Origin: Shinisaurus crocodilurus
Taxonomy: Eukaryota; Chordata; Lepidosauria; Squamata; Shinisauridae
Length of the DNA stretch: 64,000 bases
Direction of reading: 5' to 3'
Assembly: GCA_021292165.1 (NCBI GenBank)
Contig: CM037878.1
Span: 10,594,857 to 10,658,856, forward strand
The position numbers and the translations under genes were made by a program. The notes below the pieces were generated by a model. It saw only the letters and a list, made by a program, of their open reading frames with translations. It ran no database searches and was not told the DNA's origin. How positions within the stretch are numbered: position 1 is the first letter of the stretch; each line of letters starts with the position of its first letter. Below are positions 1 through 9,707 of the stretch, in pieces.

Positions 1-25
1 CTGTCACCTCCAGGGACACTTAGGA

Positions 26-160
26 CAGTGTTCTCCAACCTTGGGTCCCCAGATGTTTTTGGCCTACAACTCCCAGCATGCCCCAGCCAGCTACGCTGGC
101 TGGGGCATGCTGGGAGTTGTAGGCCAAAAACATCTGGGGACCCAAGGTTGGAGAACACTG
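26..160. mobile_element. Palindromic hAT-type MITE, family A
   Basis: Inverted repeat of about 135 bp. The left arm starts CAGTGTTCTCCAACC, passes through GGCCTACAACTCCCAGCATG and meets its reverse complement around base 93. The arms are essentially identical. The CAGTG...CACTG ends are typical of hAT elements. No 8-bp duplication is seen here; instead the flank plus the start of the element is repeated at 174-226. Confidence 0.8.
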
Positions 161-198
161 CCCCAGCGTACCACTGTCACCTCCAGGGACACTTAGGA

Positions 199-289
199 CA
201 GTGTTCTCCAACCTTGGGTCCCCAGAACCTTGGGCATGCTGGGAGTTGTAGGCCAAAAACATCTGGGGACCCAAGGTTGGAGAACACTG
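199..289. mobile_element. Family A palindromic MITE with most of one arm deleted
   Basis: It starts CAGTGTTCTCC and ends GGAGAACACTG like the neighbouring copy. The left arm stops after about 28 bases and jumps to a complete right arm. The 25 bases upstream (174-198) repeat bases 1-25 exactly, so this is a tandem duplication of flank plus element rather than a separate insertion. Confidence 0.75.
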
Positions 290-299
290 CCATAGGGGG

Positions 300-650
300 A
301 AGAATGTGACCAGGCAACCTTTATGCCTTTCTGCTGCCCAGGTGCTCACTGTGGGTGGGCAACTTCAAGCCCGCCCCACCCCCCCAGCCCAGTTCTCCTT
401 AGAGAACCACCAGAACTCTTGTGCATCCCACAGGGAGCACCGGGACAGCAGACTGAACTGGCAGGCCCACCACGGGTCACCCGGTCGCAGTCTCCCCCCC
501 ACCCCTACCGGGAGATGGACTGCATTTCTATTCAAATTATAATTACTTCCTAAATTTGCATCTCTACCTATAAATCAGCGTATGCATATTTTACGCAGAT
601 CGCTGCCCTCTTTTGTCCTTTGTGCTTTTGGTGACGCATTTCCTCTTCTT
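300..650. other. Unassigned sequence
   Basis: No gene or repeat is recognised. GC-rich, CCC-containing sequence gives way to AT-rich sequence at about 530. Confidence 0.3.
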
Positions 651-654
651 TGGC

Positions 655-1615
655 GATTCATATATACGTGGCAACCCTAATTACATGCATGTAACCAGTT
701 CCCGACGGCCCGTTCTTTAACGGGAGCAGAGAAGCAGCGGGTGCGGAAAGGGTTAGCCGCGCACCCTCCTGCCTGTGCCCACCTCTCCGCTCCCAGGGGC
801 CTCCTACGGGAAGTGTCTCTGGCCCTGTTTCGCCAAGGGCCGCCGGCCGCCATGACAGGCGTTTGCGTGTTTGGCCTCGGACCGGCCGAACTGCATTCAC
901 GTTGATATGAGCGTTCCGCCCGCGATGCTTGACCTGGATGGGCTCATTTGCTCACAGGATGGAGGTGGGCCCTCTGGTGGGCCCCTGCCTCCGTTGGGGG
1001 GACGCCCCCCCCTTTTCCAGGGGGTTGACCCGGCAGCAGCAGCAGCAGCGGGAACAAGCAAGCAGCCGCAGCGCTCCGAGCAGCGGCAGGCGGCTGCGAC
1101 TGGGGCTGCCATTTTTTTAATTTCCCACAATGCCTCTGTCGTAACATCCCTCCGGAGCGTTGTGGGAAATTAAAAGAGCGGCTAGGCGTAATGATTTCAA
1201 AGAGGGGTTCCGGGGGAAACGCCGTCAGTGGGCCCTGCTGCAGCGCTCGGGAGCCGCCAGCCGAGACCCCCCCCTCCACGGCCCCCTCCCTTCCCGCCGC
1301 CCTGGCCCCCAGCCGCTCCCGCTCCCGCTCCTTCCCTCTTCTCATCTTTGCTGCCGCTTGCTTGCCTGACCGGGCGGAGAATCACGGAGCATCTCCTGCT
1401 CCTGCTTCTCCTCCTGCTGCTCCTCACCGCCGCCGCCGCCGCCGTTGCCTGGGCCAGAGCGAGAGGCAGGGGAACAAGCAGGCTGCAGTGGTGAAGAAGA
1501 GGAGCGGGACCAAAGGTGTGCGGGCCCTCAGCAAGTGCCCGGACATGCCGACGCTTGGCGCCAGCCCTGGGCGTGCCAAGTGCCGAGACCAGCCCCGTTT
1601 GCTCCTCCTTCAGGT
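655..1615. promoter_or_regulatory. CpG island, possible promoter/first exon of an unidentified gene
   Basis: Dense CpG and GC-rich sequence with CAG runs (about 1036-1053), CTG/CTC runs (about 1394-1427) and a GCC run (about 1428-1445). The open frames across it are low-complexity and resemble no known protein, so this looks like 5' UTR or promoter sequence. It lies about 7 kb beyond the ECEL1 exon, in the direction of that gene's 3' end. It could be an internal island or the start of a neighbouring gene on either strand. Confidence 0.55.
1115..1175. promoter_or_regulatory. Inverted pair of TTTCCCACAATGC-type (ZNF143/THAP11-like) motifs
   Basis: Two 19-base arms (1115-1133 and 1157-1175) match as reverse complements at 18 of 19 positions, with a 23-base loop. 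Each arm contains TTTCCCACAA(T/C)GC, close to the ZNF143/THAP11 promoter motif. The position inside a CpG island fits a promoter site; actual binding is inferred. Confidence 0.45.
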
Positions 1616-1625
1616 CACCCCAGGT

Positions 1626-1976
1626 CAGTGCTTCTCAATTATTTTCTGTCATGCCCCCCCCCCAGGGAAGAAGAAAAACATTTCGCGCCCCCCGCGCCAC
1701 TGTAAATAGTATCATTTGTCTATAAAATTGTTATAAGTACACCTCTGCATAACACTGTATCCTTATTAACGTATAAGAGAATAAAAAAAAGAAAGAAATG
1801 TGGATCAATTTACAACAAAGAATAGCTTTATTAACTGTAGCAGAAAAGATTTAAAGGAGCACAGGATTTAAAGGAACACAATATTAAAAAAAACTTTTAA
1901 CTGAGGTCAAACGAGCCCCCCTTTACGGAGCCTCGCGCCCCCCTGGGGGGCCCGCCCCACTATTTGAGAAGCACTG
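1626..1976. mobile_element. Non-autonomous hAT element (CAGTGCTTCTCAA termini)
   Basis: The ends are perfect 13-bp inverted repeats, CAGTGCTTCTCAA and TTGAGAAGCACTG. The 8-bp target duplication CCCCAGGT is perfect (1618-1625 and 1977-1984). The 351-bp AT-rich interior has no coding capacity. Confidence 0.9.
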
Positions 1977-2022
1977 CCCCAGGTGCTGCAGTCCTCGTGC
2001 AATGCACGCACCACCACCCCGT

Positions 2023-2046
2023 CGTGTGTGTGTGTGTGTGTGTGTG
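2023..2046. repeat. (GT)n microsatellite
   Basis: A short GT run just downstream of the hAT element. Confidence 0.85.
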
Positions 2047-2642
2047 AGTCGGCCGCTCCCTCCGCTCACCGCCCTCCCCGGCTCTCCTCTGCACCTGCTT
2101 CGCATCCTCTGGGGGTCTGTGGCAAACGGCACCTCCCGCGAGCTGCTGTGCAACCCGGGATTCCTAGGGCATTTTGACCCAGGACCAGATGGGGTGGCCG
2201 GGCTGGGGCAAACAACCTGGGAAGCAGCGTCTGCCGTCGGGAAATCCCTCGCCCAGTCCCAGGAGTGTATTGTTTTTTCGTGGGGCGACGGAGGAGGATG
2301 TTTCTGGCTGAGGGCGATGGGACCTGTAGTCCATCTGGAAGGCATCGGGCTGGGGAAGGCTGTCCCTCGGGGCGAGGGTGTTGAACCTCTTTCAGCCCGA
2401 GGGCCGGATCCAGTTTTATGGAGAAGCTCCAGCCTCCCCCCATTCCGGTGGTGGGCGGGGCTAAGGGGAAAGGGGCGGGGCCACGATGCCAGCACACTGC
2501 AGTCTACAACGCTTACTGCCGGTCACTCCAGCCTTCGGGGAGCCATCTCAGCCTGTTAGGGAGTGGGGGTGACTGTGGTGAGTCTGGCTCTCAGAGAATC
2601 GAGCAGCTGCCCCCAGAGGCAGGCCTTTATACAAGCCAGTGA

Positions 2643-2956
2643 CTGGGTTCAGACCACACGAGAACCCACACTCAAGGGCTGGGCGTGGGTTGTCATTGAA
2701 CCGTGGGTCGCTGCTGAAACGTGGGTTATCGTGTGGTCTGAGCGCAGCCGCACTAACCACGAAGAGAACCCATGAAGAGAACCCGTGGTTTGTTGATGGG
2801 TTGTGAAGTGTGGGTTATTCACTACTGTTTGTTATCTCGGCTGGGTTCAGACAACATGATAATCCACATATTTCAACAACAAGCCACGGTTCAATGACAA
2901 GCCACACTCAACCCATGCTCAACCCTGGAGTGTGGGTTATCGTGTGGTCTTATCCC
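2643..2956. mobile_element. Foldback MITE pair, GGTTCAGAC(A/C)ACACGA family
   Basis: Two adjacent imperfect palindromes (about 2643-2750 and 2830-2956). Each begins near GGGTTCAGACAACA and ends with GTGGGTTATCGTGTGGTCT. Internal copies of AACCCACACTCAA and its complement recur. The same family occurs at 24.4-24.7 kb. It is non-coding and probably a class II MITE; the superfamily is not fixed. Confidence 0.65.
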
Positions 2957-2963
2957 AGTCATA

Positions 2964-3160
2964 GGAACATCGGAAGCTGCCATCTACTACTGAGTCAGGC
3001 CATTGGTCCGTCTAGCTCAGTAATGTCCACACTGACTGGCAGTGGGTCTCCAGGCTTTCAGGCAGGATCCTTTCCTAGCCCTACCTGGAGATTCTGGGGA
3101 TCGAACCTGGGACCTTCTGCATGCAAAGCAGCGGCTCTACCAGAGCTATGGCCCGTCCCA
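2964..3160 (-). mobile_element. tRNA-Ala-derived SINE
   Basis: On the minus strand the head reads like a tRNA-Ala(TGC): GGTAGAGC, then the anticodon-arm sequence CTTTGCATGCAG, then a B box AGGTTCGATCCCC. The tail (CTGACTCAGTA...GCAGCTTCCGATGTTCC) is shared with copies at 5.2, 7.5, 51.0 and 63.5 kb. Confidence 0.85.
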
Positions 3161-3570
3161 TCAGGGGCACAGCAGAGCACAGGCCCAGATCCTGCACTGA
3201 ATAGCTGCGTTCTCTTCAGCCCTGCTACTTGGAAAGCAATACTGAAAAGGAGTATACCTCTGGCCATGAGCAGAGTGCCTTCCCCATCACTTGTAAACTC
3301 CTTCTGTCATCATCCTTCCACCACCAGCACCACCACACCCATCTGGGATTAGTGGTTAGAGCTCCCTGTGCACAGCCTGGAACTTCCAAGCTGACTTGAG
3401 CTCTCTGACCACTTCGAATATGTTTTTAAACTAAAAATAATTTCAGCCTTGGCTGGAGGATGGGTGCCTTGGCAGTTGGCACCGATGGCCGTTCTGGCAG
3501 GTTTTGGAGTGAACATCCTGCATGGATGTTGGCTCCTGCTTCTATTATTCTGCTTCTGCTCGGAGGATGG
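3160..3570. other. Unassigned sequence
   Basis: No gene or repeat is recognised here. Confidence 0.3.
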
Positions 3571-3574
3571 AAAC

Positions 3575-3948
3575 AAAAGGGTGGGCCTTCTCAGTGGTGG
3601 CCCCGTTTATGGAATGATCTCCCCTCTGAAGCCTGCCTGGCACCAACTCTGTCATCTTTTCAGTGCCAGGTTAAGACTGCCCTCTTCTCCCAGGCATTTA
3701 ATGGCACTTACGGGTGTTTGATGGCGTGACAGGGCATTTGTGTCAGCTGCTTTTGACAGGTCTGGTTGCCCTGGAATTTTTTTGGCTGTTGAATTGTGTG
3801 TGTGTGTGTATGTGTGTGTGTGTTTTAATTGTATATTGAAAACAAATTTATGTTGCTTTTATGCTGGGGGGTTTTAATGCTATTTTTATTATACTGTGTT
3901 TTGTTGTGAACCACCCAGAGAGCTTCTTTGGCTATTGGGCAGTATAGA

Positions 3949-3992
<44 letters not shown>

Positions 3993-4016
3993 CAACAACA
4001 ACAACAACAACAACAG
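3575..4016 (+). mobile_element. L2-clade LINE 3' end with (AAT)n/(AAC)n tail
   Basis: It carries the C-terminal coding remnant (GTGGCCCCGTTTATGGAATG, followed by CCTCTTCTCCCAGGCATTTA) and the L2 3' UTR ending GGCTATTGGGCAGTATAGAAA. The terminal microsatellite is AAT repeats then AAC repeats at about 3948-4014. It is 5' truncated. Confidence 0.8.
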
Positions 4017-4019
4017 AAG

Positions 4020-5030
4020 CAAGATTGACCAGCCATATTGGCATCATAGCATATTCCAGCGCAACACGATAGGGTCATCGACCTCTGGGGGCATGACCTG
4101 CCTTTCAAAAATCACCCCCCTATTTCTACAAAAGCTGTGATAGAGAGGATTGAATAGATCCTCAAAGGTAGAAGGTCTCAGGCGCAAGCCCCAGGATGCC
4201 TAGATGCAAGGTTCTCACCTGGCAGGATCTGGGAAGCCCCTCTCCGCCTTGGGAGGTCCGTTGCCAATCGAAGTGGGCGCCAGCAGGCTGGATGGGTGAA
4301 TGGCGATTTCGCGCACCGGAAGCTCACCTATCAGTGGACTGACGGCTGCGTGGAGGTCCACCAGTTAATTAGGTGGTTAATTAGGTGACTAATTAGGGCC
4401 AGGAAGCATCGATCCCCTCACCGATGGTGATGAGTTAATTGATCACAGTTTTAAAACCTGGCTTTCTGAACTGGGGCGCTCCTCCTCTTTGAGAGGGTTT
4501 TAGGTGGTAGACTTTCTGAGCGCATCTCCTCATTCCTATGCATTCAGAATGTTACCGGCGGCAAGATCCTGTGATATCAGTTTGAACAAATTGATAGCCC
4601 TTTTATGAGCGGAGCTGCAATCGCAGGGTACAATCCCCATGCTGGCTAGGAGTGATAGGAATTGTAGTCCCAAACATCTGGTGGGCACCAGGTTGCGGAA
4701 GGCTATGCTGGCTACTTTACTGCTCCAAGCATCTCGGGTGTTTCTTTTGTAACTCGGTCAAGGGATGAGTTAAGACGCATCTTCACAGACCTTCCCTTGG
4801 GGATCCGTAAGCACATCTGGAGCGAACCCCCCCCCCCCCGTGAGCTACATGTGACCAGAGTTATGCCCACACCACTCCTTGGCCTGTCGGTCCAGCAGAG
4901 GATGACAAAAACAGAGCAACGCTGGCTTCTTCTTTGTGCAAATCACTCAAGGCATGATGGCCATAAGGCAGAATGCCCCTTATCTTTCAAAGGACTTCAC
5001 CATTACTGCTGTTGGGCGCTAAAAGACTGA
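4020..5030. other. Mostly unassigned sequence
   Basis: The only identifiable item is a single degenerate palindrome arm at about 4640-4706 (AGGAATTGTAGTCCCAAACA). A TTAATTAGG motif is iterated at about 4363-4396. No gene is seen. Confidence 0.35.
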
Positions 5031-5034
5031 GCTA

Positions 5035-5217
5035 CTGTTGATTGTTTAAAACTGTTTTAACATTCCCCCCCCCATGTTAAAGGTTTTATATATTTTTTTA
5101 TCATATTATATTTTTAGAGTTAAAATTAATATGTTACAAATTAATCTTTGTAAACCATCCAGAGAGCTTTGGGTATTGGGCAGTAGAGAAATGCAATGAA
5201 TGAATGAATGAATGCAT
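5035..5217 (+). mobile_element. L2 LINE 3' terminus
   Basis: L2-type 3' UTR with CCATCCAGAGAGCTTTGGGT and TTGGGCAGTAGAGAAATG, ending in a (GAAT)n run. Severely 5' truncated. Confidence 0.7.
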
Positions 5218-5227
5218 GAGCAGTTCG

Positions 5228-5437
5228 GAGAGGTACCGTAGCTTAGGGGTAGAGCCCCAGCTTTGCATGCAGAAGGTCCCAGGTTCGATTCCCGGCAGCA
5301 TCTCCAGGTAGGCTGGAAAAACTCCTGCCTGAAACCCTGGAGAGCCATGGCTGCCCGTCAGCGTCAAAGATACTGGGCTAGATGGACGAAGGGTCTGACT
5401 CAGTATAAGGCAGCTTCCGATGTTCCAGTGAGCCGGG
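5228..5437 (+). mobile_element. tRNA-Ala-derived SINE
   Basis: A box TAGCTTAGGGG, anticodon-arm sequence CTTTGCATGCAG and B box GGTTCGATTCC are in tRNA order. The body ends GCAGCTTCCGATGTTCC. This is the best-preserved plus-strand copy. Confidence 0.87.
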
Positions 5438-5580
5438 AACAGGAGATACTCCTATTCAGCCGCACACTTGATTCCATGCAATTCCCATGACTTCCTCTCA
5501 ACAAGAAATTGTTGTGCAATAGGGGAGCGACACTGGATTGTCTGAATTCATGTGCATTGTGTACAAAATGCAGTCAGATG

Positions 5581-5812
5581 TTTAGAGGCTAACTCAAAGG
5601 CAAAAACAGAAGGAGATAAGCATCCAATAATGCAACAACAACAACAACAACAACAACAAAAAACACCGGGGAGGGGGGGGAGAGAACAAGTTCTCAGGAT
5701 GCAAATTCTTTATTATTTGTTTACAGGTGGACCTGCAAACAAATAATAAAGAATTTGCATCCTGAGAACTTGTTCTCTCCCCCCTCCCTTTTTTTTTTTA
5801 GAGGCTAACTCA
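5581..5812. repeat. Foldback insertion flanked by a 16-bp direct repeat
   Basis: TTTAGAGGCTAACTCA occurs at 5581-5596 and again at 5797-5812. Between them are a (CAA)n run and a hairpin with about 53-bp arms (5676-5728 and 5731-5783), a 2-base loop and almost no mismatches. A poly-T run precedes the right flank. A long target duplication plus an inverted structure would fit a twin-primed LINE-mediated insertion, but a local inverted duplication is also possible. Confidence 0.6.
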
Positions 5813-6167
5813 GACATAATATTTTAAGGGCACCTGCAACCTTGGTGGTTGATAAGTTCCCTCACCATGTTCAGTGACCACTTGTCGATTGCTGTGTCTG
5901 TCGCTCATTTCGGGTGGGATTTTCACGGCATGCATGTAAAAGCGGTGGGCGTGTGCAGCAAAAGCTCAGGGCCAATCGCAGCATCCCAGTGCAAAACATA
6001 CGGTGCGCAGCAAACCGCAGAACCAAAACCGTTATGTGTAAAATGGTCCTGCGTGATGATGTATGTGTCTCACATCTCACATAAGAAAGTGCTTTGTGGA
6101 GGGATGAGAAATGAACGTTGGCTGTATGTCGGTACCACATAAAGCATGGCAACTGGATATATGAACA

Positions 6168-6304
6168 TTGGGCCGGTACTGGAGGGGGAATGCCCCCTGG
6201 ACCCTTCTTTGGTCCGTATGGTGGAAATGCTCGAAGATAGACTTCCCCAGTCTGGTGTCCTCTGGGAGCTGATTCTGCGTACCACCAGGTTGGGGAAGGC
6301 TGCT
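6168..6304. mobile_element. Degenerate palindromic MITE, family B-like
   Basis: The right end, CACCAGGTTGGGGAAGGCTG, is the family B terminus. The left arm is heavily diverged. Confidence 0.4.
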
Positions 6305-6326
6305 CTAAGATAAGGTGCTTGGGTAG

Positions 6327-6700
6327 CAGGGCTGCAATCATTAAATCATTCTGATTTAAATCAACGATTAAATCATCAATAAAAATCAAAATTTTCCCGA
6401 TTTTTTTCCAAAAAAAACATGATTTTTTGCAACCCTGTCATGTAGGTAGCCTAGTAACCGATAATACTGGTAACGTTAAAAAATAATAATGAGGAAAGTG
6501 TTTTCTGTATAATTTGGTGCTCTTAACTATTAAGTGTAGGCTATACGTACATGTGGTTGCCTGAAACTTTGAAATTAATTTTACTAATTTTTTTCGGGGG
6601 GGGGGATTGATTAAATCAAAAAAATCAGTGATTTAAATCGAAAAAATCAATTTTTAAAACTTTTTTTTTTGCAAAAAATCATGATTTTTTTGCAACCCTG
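6327..6700. mobile_element. AT-rich hAT-like element with GATTTAAATC repeats
   Basis: It starts CAGGGCTGCAATCATTAAAT and ends TTTTTTGCAACCCTG, with a similar internal end at about 6437. The interior iterates GATTTAAATC and A/T tracts. The flanks TTGGGTAG (left) and ATGGGTAG (right, offset by two bases) could be a decayed 8-bp duplication. Confidence 0.55.
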
Positions 6701-6704
6701 TAAT

Positions 6705-7540
6705 GGGTAGAGAGGAGTGCAATCTGAAATCGAATCCGTGCACTCCTCCTCATCTCTTCTTGGTTCTTTGAGTGGTGTGGAGGAATCGGAATCTCTTAAC
6801 AGCTGCAAAAAGGATTGGTGGCCAAATGGAGAAATCCTGCTGTACCTGAACAGTGTAAAAATCTGGAAAACTGTTGACATAGCGGACGAATGGGATCCCC
6901 CCCCCCCCCCCGAGAGTTGCAGGCAGCACACAAGAAGGACTGGTTTGCTTGGCTCTGCATTGAGATCCCATAGAAGGGATTGCCATGGGAAGAATTGGAG
7001 CCTCTCGCAAACCACTTTCAGCTCTCCTAAAAAACGATTGTCTGTCTTCAGCATTACTGAATCTGTATGACTGGGAGAGGTGTATTGAACATTTTGAAAG
7101 GGATGGCTTCCTTTTGTTGACTGTTGGGAAATGAGGTATGATAGGGCTGCAAGTGAATATAACAATGCTTGAATTATGTACCTGATTTTTTTTTAAAAAA
7201 AAATAATAATCATGCAATTTGATTACTTTCCTTTGAAAATGATGACTATTCAGTGGATTTTTTTCTTTAAAAAAAAAGAGAAAGAGAGAGAGAGAGGAAG
7301 AAACAGAATGCGAAACCACAACTGTGCCAAGTCTCTTGCAGCAAAAACAACAAAGTGGTCCTGTTGGTATACACATACGCATGCGCACACATGCACGCAC
7401 ACACACAGCAGTGGTGGAGAGATTAAAAGATGAACAAGCGCGCGTCAGGTCAATCCACTGCAGGGAACAAGGTTCAGCCACTAGGGGGTCGACAAACCCA
7501 CGTAGGACAATGGATGCGATGCTCAATTTGCATGAGGGGA
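6705..7540. other. Unassigned sequence with simple repeats
   Basis: An (AG)n run at about 7279-7300 and a CA-rich run at about 7368-7408 are the only clear items. The open frame at 6717-7070 (plus strand) has no recognisable domain. Confidence 0.35.
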
Positions 7541-7545
7541 GGGGT

Positions 7546-7800
7546 CATAGTTGAGTGGCAGAGCACATGCTTTGCATGCAAAAGGTCCCAGCCCATGTGC
7601 ATCAGCCTCCCACAGCCTGGCGCCCTCCAGATGTCTCGGACTACGACTCCCAGCATCCCCTACCCAGCAGCTGGCTGGGGATGCTGGGAGTTGTAGTCCG
7701 AGACATCTGGAGGGCGCCGGGCTGAGGGAGGCTGATCTAGACAATACTTCGCTACATGGGCCAATGGTCTGACTTTGGTATAAAACTGCTTCCGACGCTC
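7546..7800 (+). mobile_element. tRNA-Ala-derived SINE interrupted by a palindromic MITE
   Basis: The tRNA head (GAGTGGCAGAGCACATGCTT, TTTGCATGCAAAAGGTCCCA) ends at about 7600. The SINE tail (CATGGGCCAATGGTCTGACT ... ACTGCTTCCGACGCTCC) resumes at about 7735. The insert is the palindrome at 7603-7734. Confidence 0.75.
7603..7734. mobile_element. Palindromic MITE, family B, nested in a SINE
   Basis: The ends are CAGCCTCCC and GGGAGGCTG. Both arms contain GGCGCCCTCCAGATGTCTCG and the CTCCCAGCATCCCC core. The TCTCGGACTAC variant (other copies have GTGTTGGACTAC) is present in both arms. No clean 8-bp duplication is visible. Confidence 0.8.
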
Positions 7801-7921
7801 CTGTGCGACCACTCCTTGACCGATCCCGCTTTGGTGTTGATTCAAGCCCAAAGGCGCCCCCCCCCCCCGGAAAGGGCACCGACCGCCATATTTCCCGCAA
7901 ACGACGGACCAGCCGACTCAC

Positions 7922-8686
7922 CCGGATGACGTAGCGGGAGGAATTCTTGTCGTCCAAGTTGACGGTGAGCGAGAAGAAGACCGCTGTGCTGTAGACGCCT
8001 TGGGTCTTGTACAGCAGTTCGTTGAAGTCCCAGCGCCACTGCCGGCCGGTGGCCGCCATGTCCCAACCGCCGCAGTCCTCGATGACCTCGAGCATGGGGC
8101 GGGCCCCCTGCCGGTCGATTTCGGCCATGTCCAGGCAGGAGCGGAAGAACTCCTTGACCTTGCGCTCCGCCGAGGCCCGGGAGGGCCGGCGCACAGGCCG
8201 CAGGAGCAGCCGCCGGAGCTTCCCTTCGTTCTGCTCGCCGATGGCGGCGATGATGCCGTAGATGAGCTTGTCCTCGGGGATGGCGTGCCGCCGGAGCCAG
8301 CCGCCGCAGGCGAAGGAGTAGAAGTCCTTGCAGGGGTCGATGGTGGGGTCGATGTTGGTGGCGATGAAGCGGGAGGCCTTGGTGAAGGCCCTCCGCTCCT
8401 GGCAGCCCTCCAGGCAGTAGGCGTCGTGCTCCAGGGCCACGTACTTGAGCGCCAGGATGCAGCCCAGGATGACGCAGAGGCCGGCCGCGAAGACCAGCCC
8501 CGAGAGCAGGCAGACCTCGCGCCGGCTCCAGCGGGGCAGGCCGCAGCGCGGCTTCTTGGCCCCGGGGGCGCCCAGCTGCAGGTTGAACCCGTTGGGCAGG
8601 GTCCCGCCGCTGCTGCTGTACTTGCTCACGTACTTCACCTCCTGGAACTCGTCGTAATGCGCCGTCAGCGAGTAAGTCTTCTCCAT
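7922..8686 (-). CDS. ECEL1: ECEL1 first coding exon (endothelin-converting-enzyme-like 1 / DINE), partial gene
   Basis: The exon codes for the first 255 residues of a neprilysin-family (M13) type II membrane protein. The start [20 protein letters not shown] is diagnostic for ECEL1. Residues 1-57 are a cytoplasmic tail, about 58-82 form a single membrane anchor, and the M13 N-terminal domain starts near residue 119 with the [13 protein letters not shown] signature. Conserved cysteines and an NSS glycosylation site (residue 248) follow. Family knowledge: ECEL1 is a neuronal, mostly ER-resident protein needed for motor-axon branching and has little classical peptidase activity. The zinc-binding exons are not in this window. 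The chosen ATG (8684-8686) has G at -3 and +4 and matches the family N-terminus. An upstream in-frame ATG (8768-8770) lies beyond the acceptor, in presumed intron. The exon ends RYVIR at a GTGAGT donor (7916-7921). No frameshift or stop is seen. Confidence 0.93.
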
Positions 8687-8745
8687 GCCGGCTGGCGGCT
8701 GGCGCAGCTCTGGCCACAGGGCCTGCTGCTGGGCAAGGGGGGGGT
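8687..8745 (-). other. ECEL1: ECEL1 exon 5' UTR stub and splice acceptor
   Basis: Read on the minus strand, a C-rich pyrimidine tract ending CCCTTGCCCAG stops at 8729-8730. This would give 42 bases of 5' UTR before the ATG. It implies at least one upstream non-coding exon, as in mammalian ECEL1. Confidence 0.7.
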
Positions 8746-9468
8746 GTGTGTCACTGGATGGCCATGGCACGGCTGCGGCCGCGGCCGGCAGGGGGCGCTC
8801 AAGGTTGGCAATTAGGCAGGCGGGCGGCAGCTCGTGGTTTGGAGTGGAGGACGCGGGGCAAAATCCAGGGGATCCCTCCCCTCAGGATGGGGGCACACGC
8901 GGCGCTCCCTGGGGACAGAGGGAGGCCTCCCTGTTTGAAATTCCGCGGGGAGGGGGGTGCTCTGAAAAACACAAGATATTTTAATTAATGGGAGGGGGGG
9001 GAGAGAACTCACGATCTGCATCTCTTTTAATAGCGTCCTTAGGCACAGCACTTATAAGAAAAAGACTTGTTAATTGTTCTCATCATCTGGAGGAGGGGGG
9101 GGGGAAGCCTCATCACGCGCCCCCCCCACCCCACCCCACCCCCAAAGGTCTAACTCTTGCTGATTTTGCAGACGATCTTGTCTAAGAGGTGGAAGTGACT
9201 CCTCCCCCTCCAATTAGCGCCCCTCCCACACACAAGTTCTCTCTGTTCCTAATTCCATTCATCTACGTCTCTTCCCCCCCCCCCCGCCGCCGCCGCCACA
9301 CCCCGCTCCGAAAAGAACAAGACCACCACACACACACACACACGCGCACACACACGGATCCACAAGAGAAGAGACACACTGCTTGTGTCTGTGATGTTGG
9401 GAGGAGCCCCACCCTAGAGAGAGCAGGGTGGGGTGGGGGGCAGGACAGAGCAAGATGGGAAAGAGCAG

Positions 9469-9501
<33 letters not shown>

Positions 9502-9577
9502 GATTCCGACGAAGCCGTTTCCGCCCCACCTCTTTGGAGGACTTCGTTTGAAACTGACAGGACTCCATTCATCTAAG
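8746..9577. other. Presumed ECEL1 first intron, low complexity
   Basis: No exon is recognised. C- and G-tracts and two CA/CG repeat runs (about 9328-9357 and 9471-9501) are present. Confidence 0.5.
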
Positions 9578-9707
9578 CAACCTTCCCCTCTAGTAGCGGG
9601 TGCCGTCCAGATGTGTTGGACTACAACTCCCATAATGCTGGCTGGGTGCTTACGGGGTTTGCAGTCCAACAACACATGGGCCGGCGGCAACCCGCTTGGG
9701 GGAACGA
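9578..9707. mobile_element. Diverged palindromic MITE, family B
   Basis: The left arm CCAGATGTGTTGGACTACAA with CTCCCATAATGC pairs with GGGGTTTGCAGTCCAACA on the right. The arms have drifted and the ends are unclear. Confidence 0.55.

Noticed and set aside
1191..1709. 172-codon open frame in the left CpG island
   Set aside because: It crosses trinucleotide repeats and runs into a hAT element that is clearly an insertion, so it cannot be an intact gene.
2002..2559. 185-codon plus-strand open frame
   Set aside because: It starts in a GT repeat and crosses an old repeat fragment; no recognisable domain and no supporting splice context.
3825..4140. Poly-Leu and poly-Asn open frames
   Set aside because: They are translations of the (AAT)n/(AAC)n tail of an L2 element.
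5240..5310. Functional tRNA-Ala gene
   Set aside because: The acceptor stem does not pair and the sequence continues into a SINE body shared with other copies.
8000..8815. Long plus-strand open frame of 271 codons
   Set aside because: It is the antisense shadow of the GC-rich ECEL1 exon, whose minus-strand frame is clearly recognisable.
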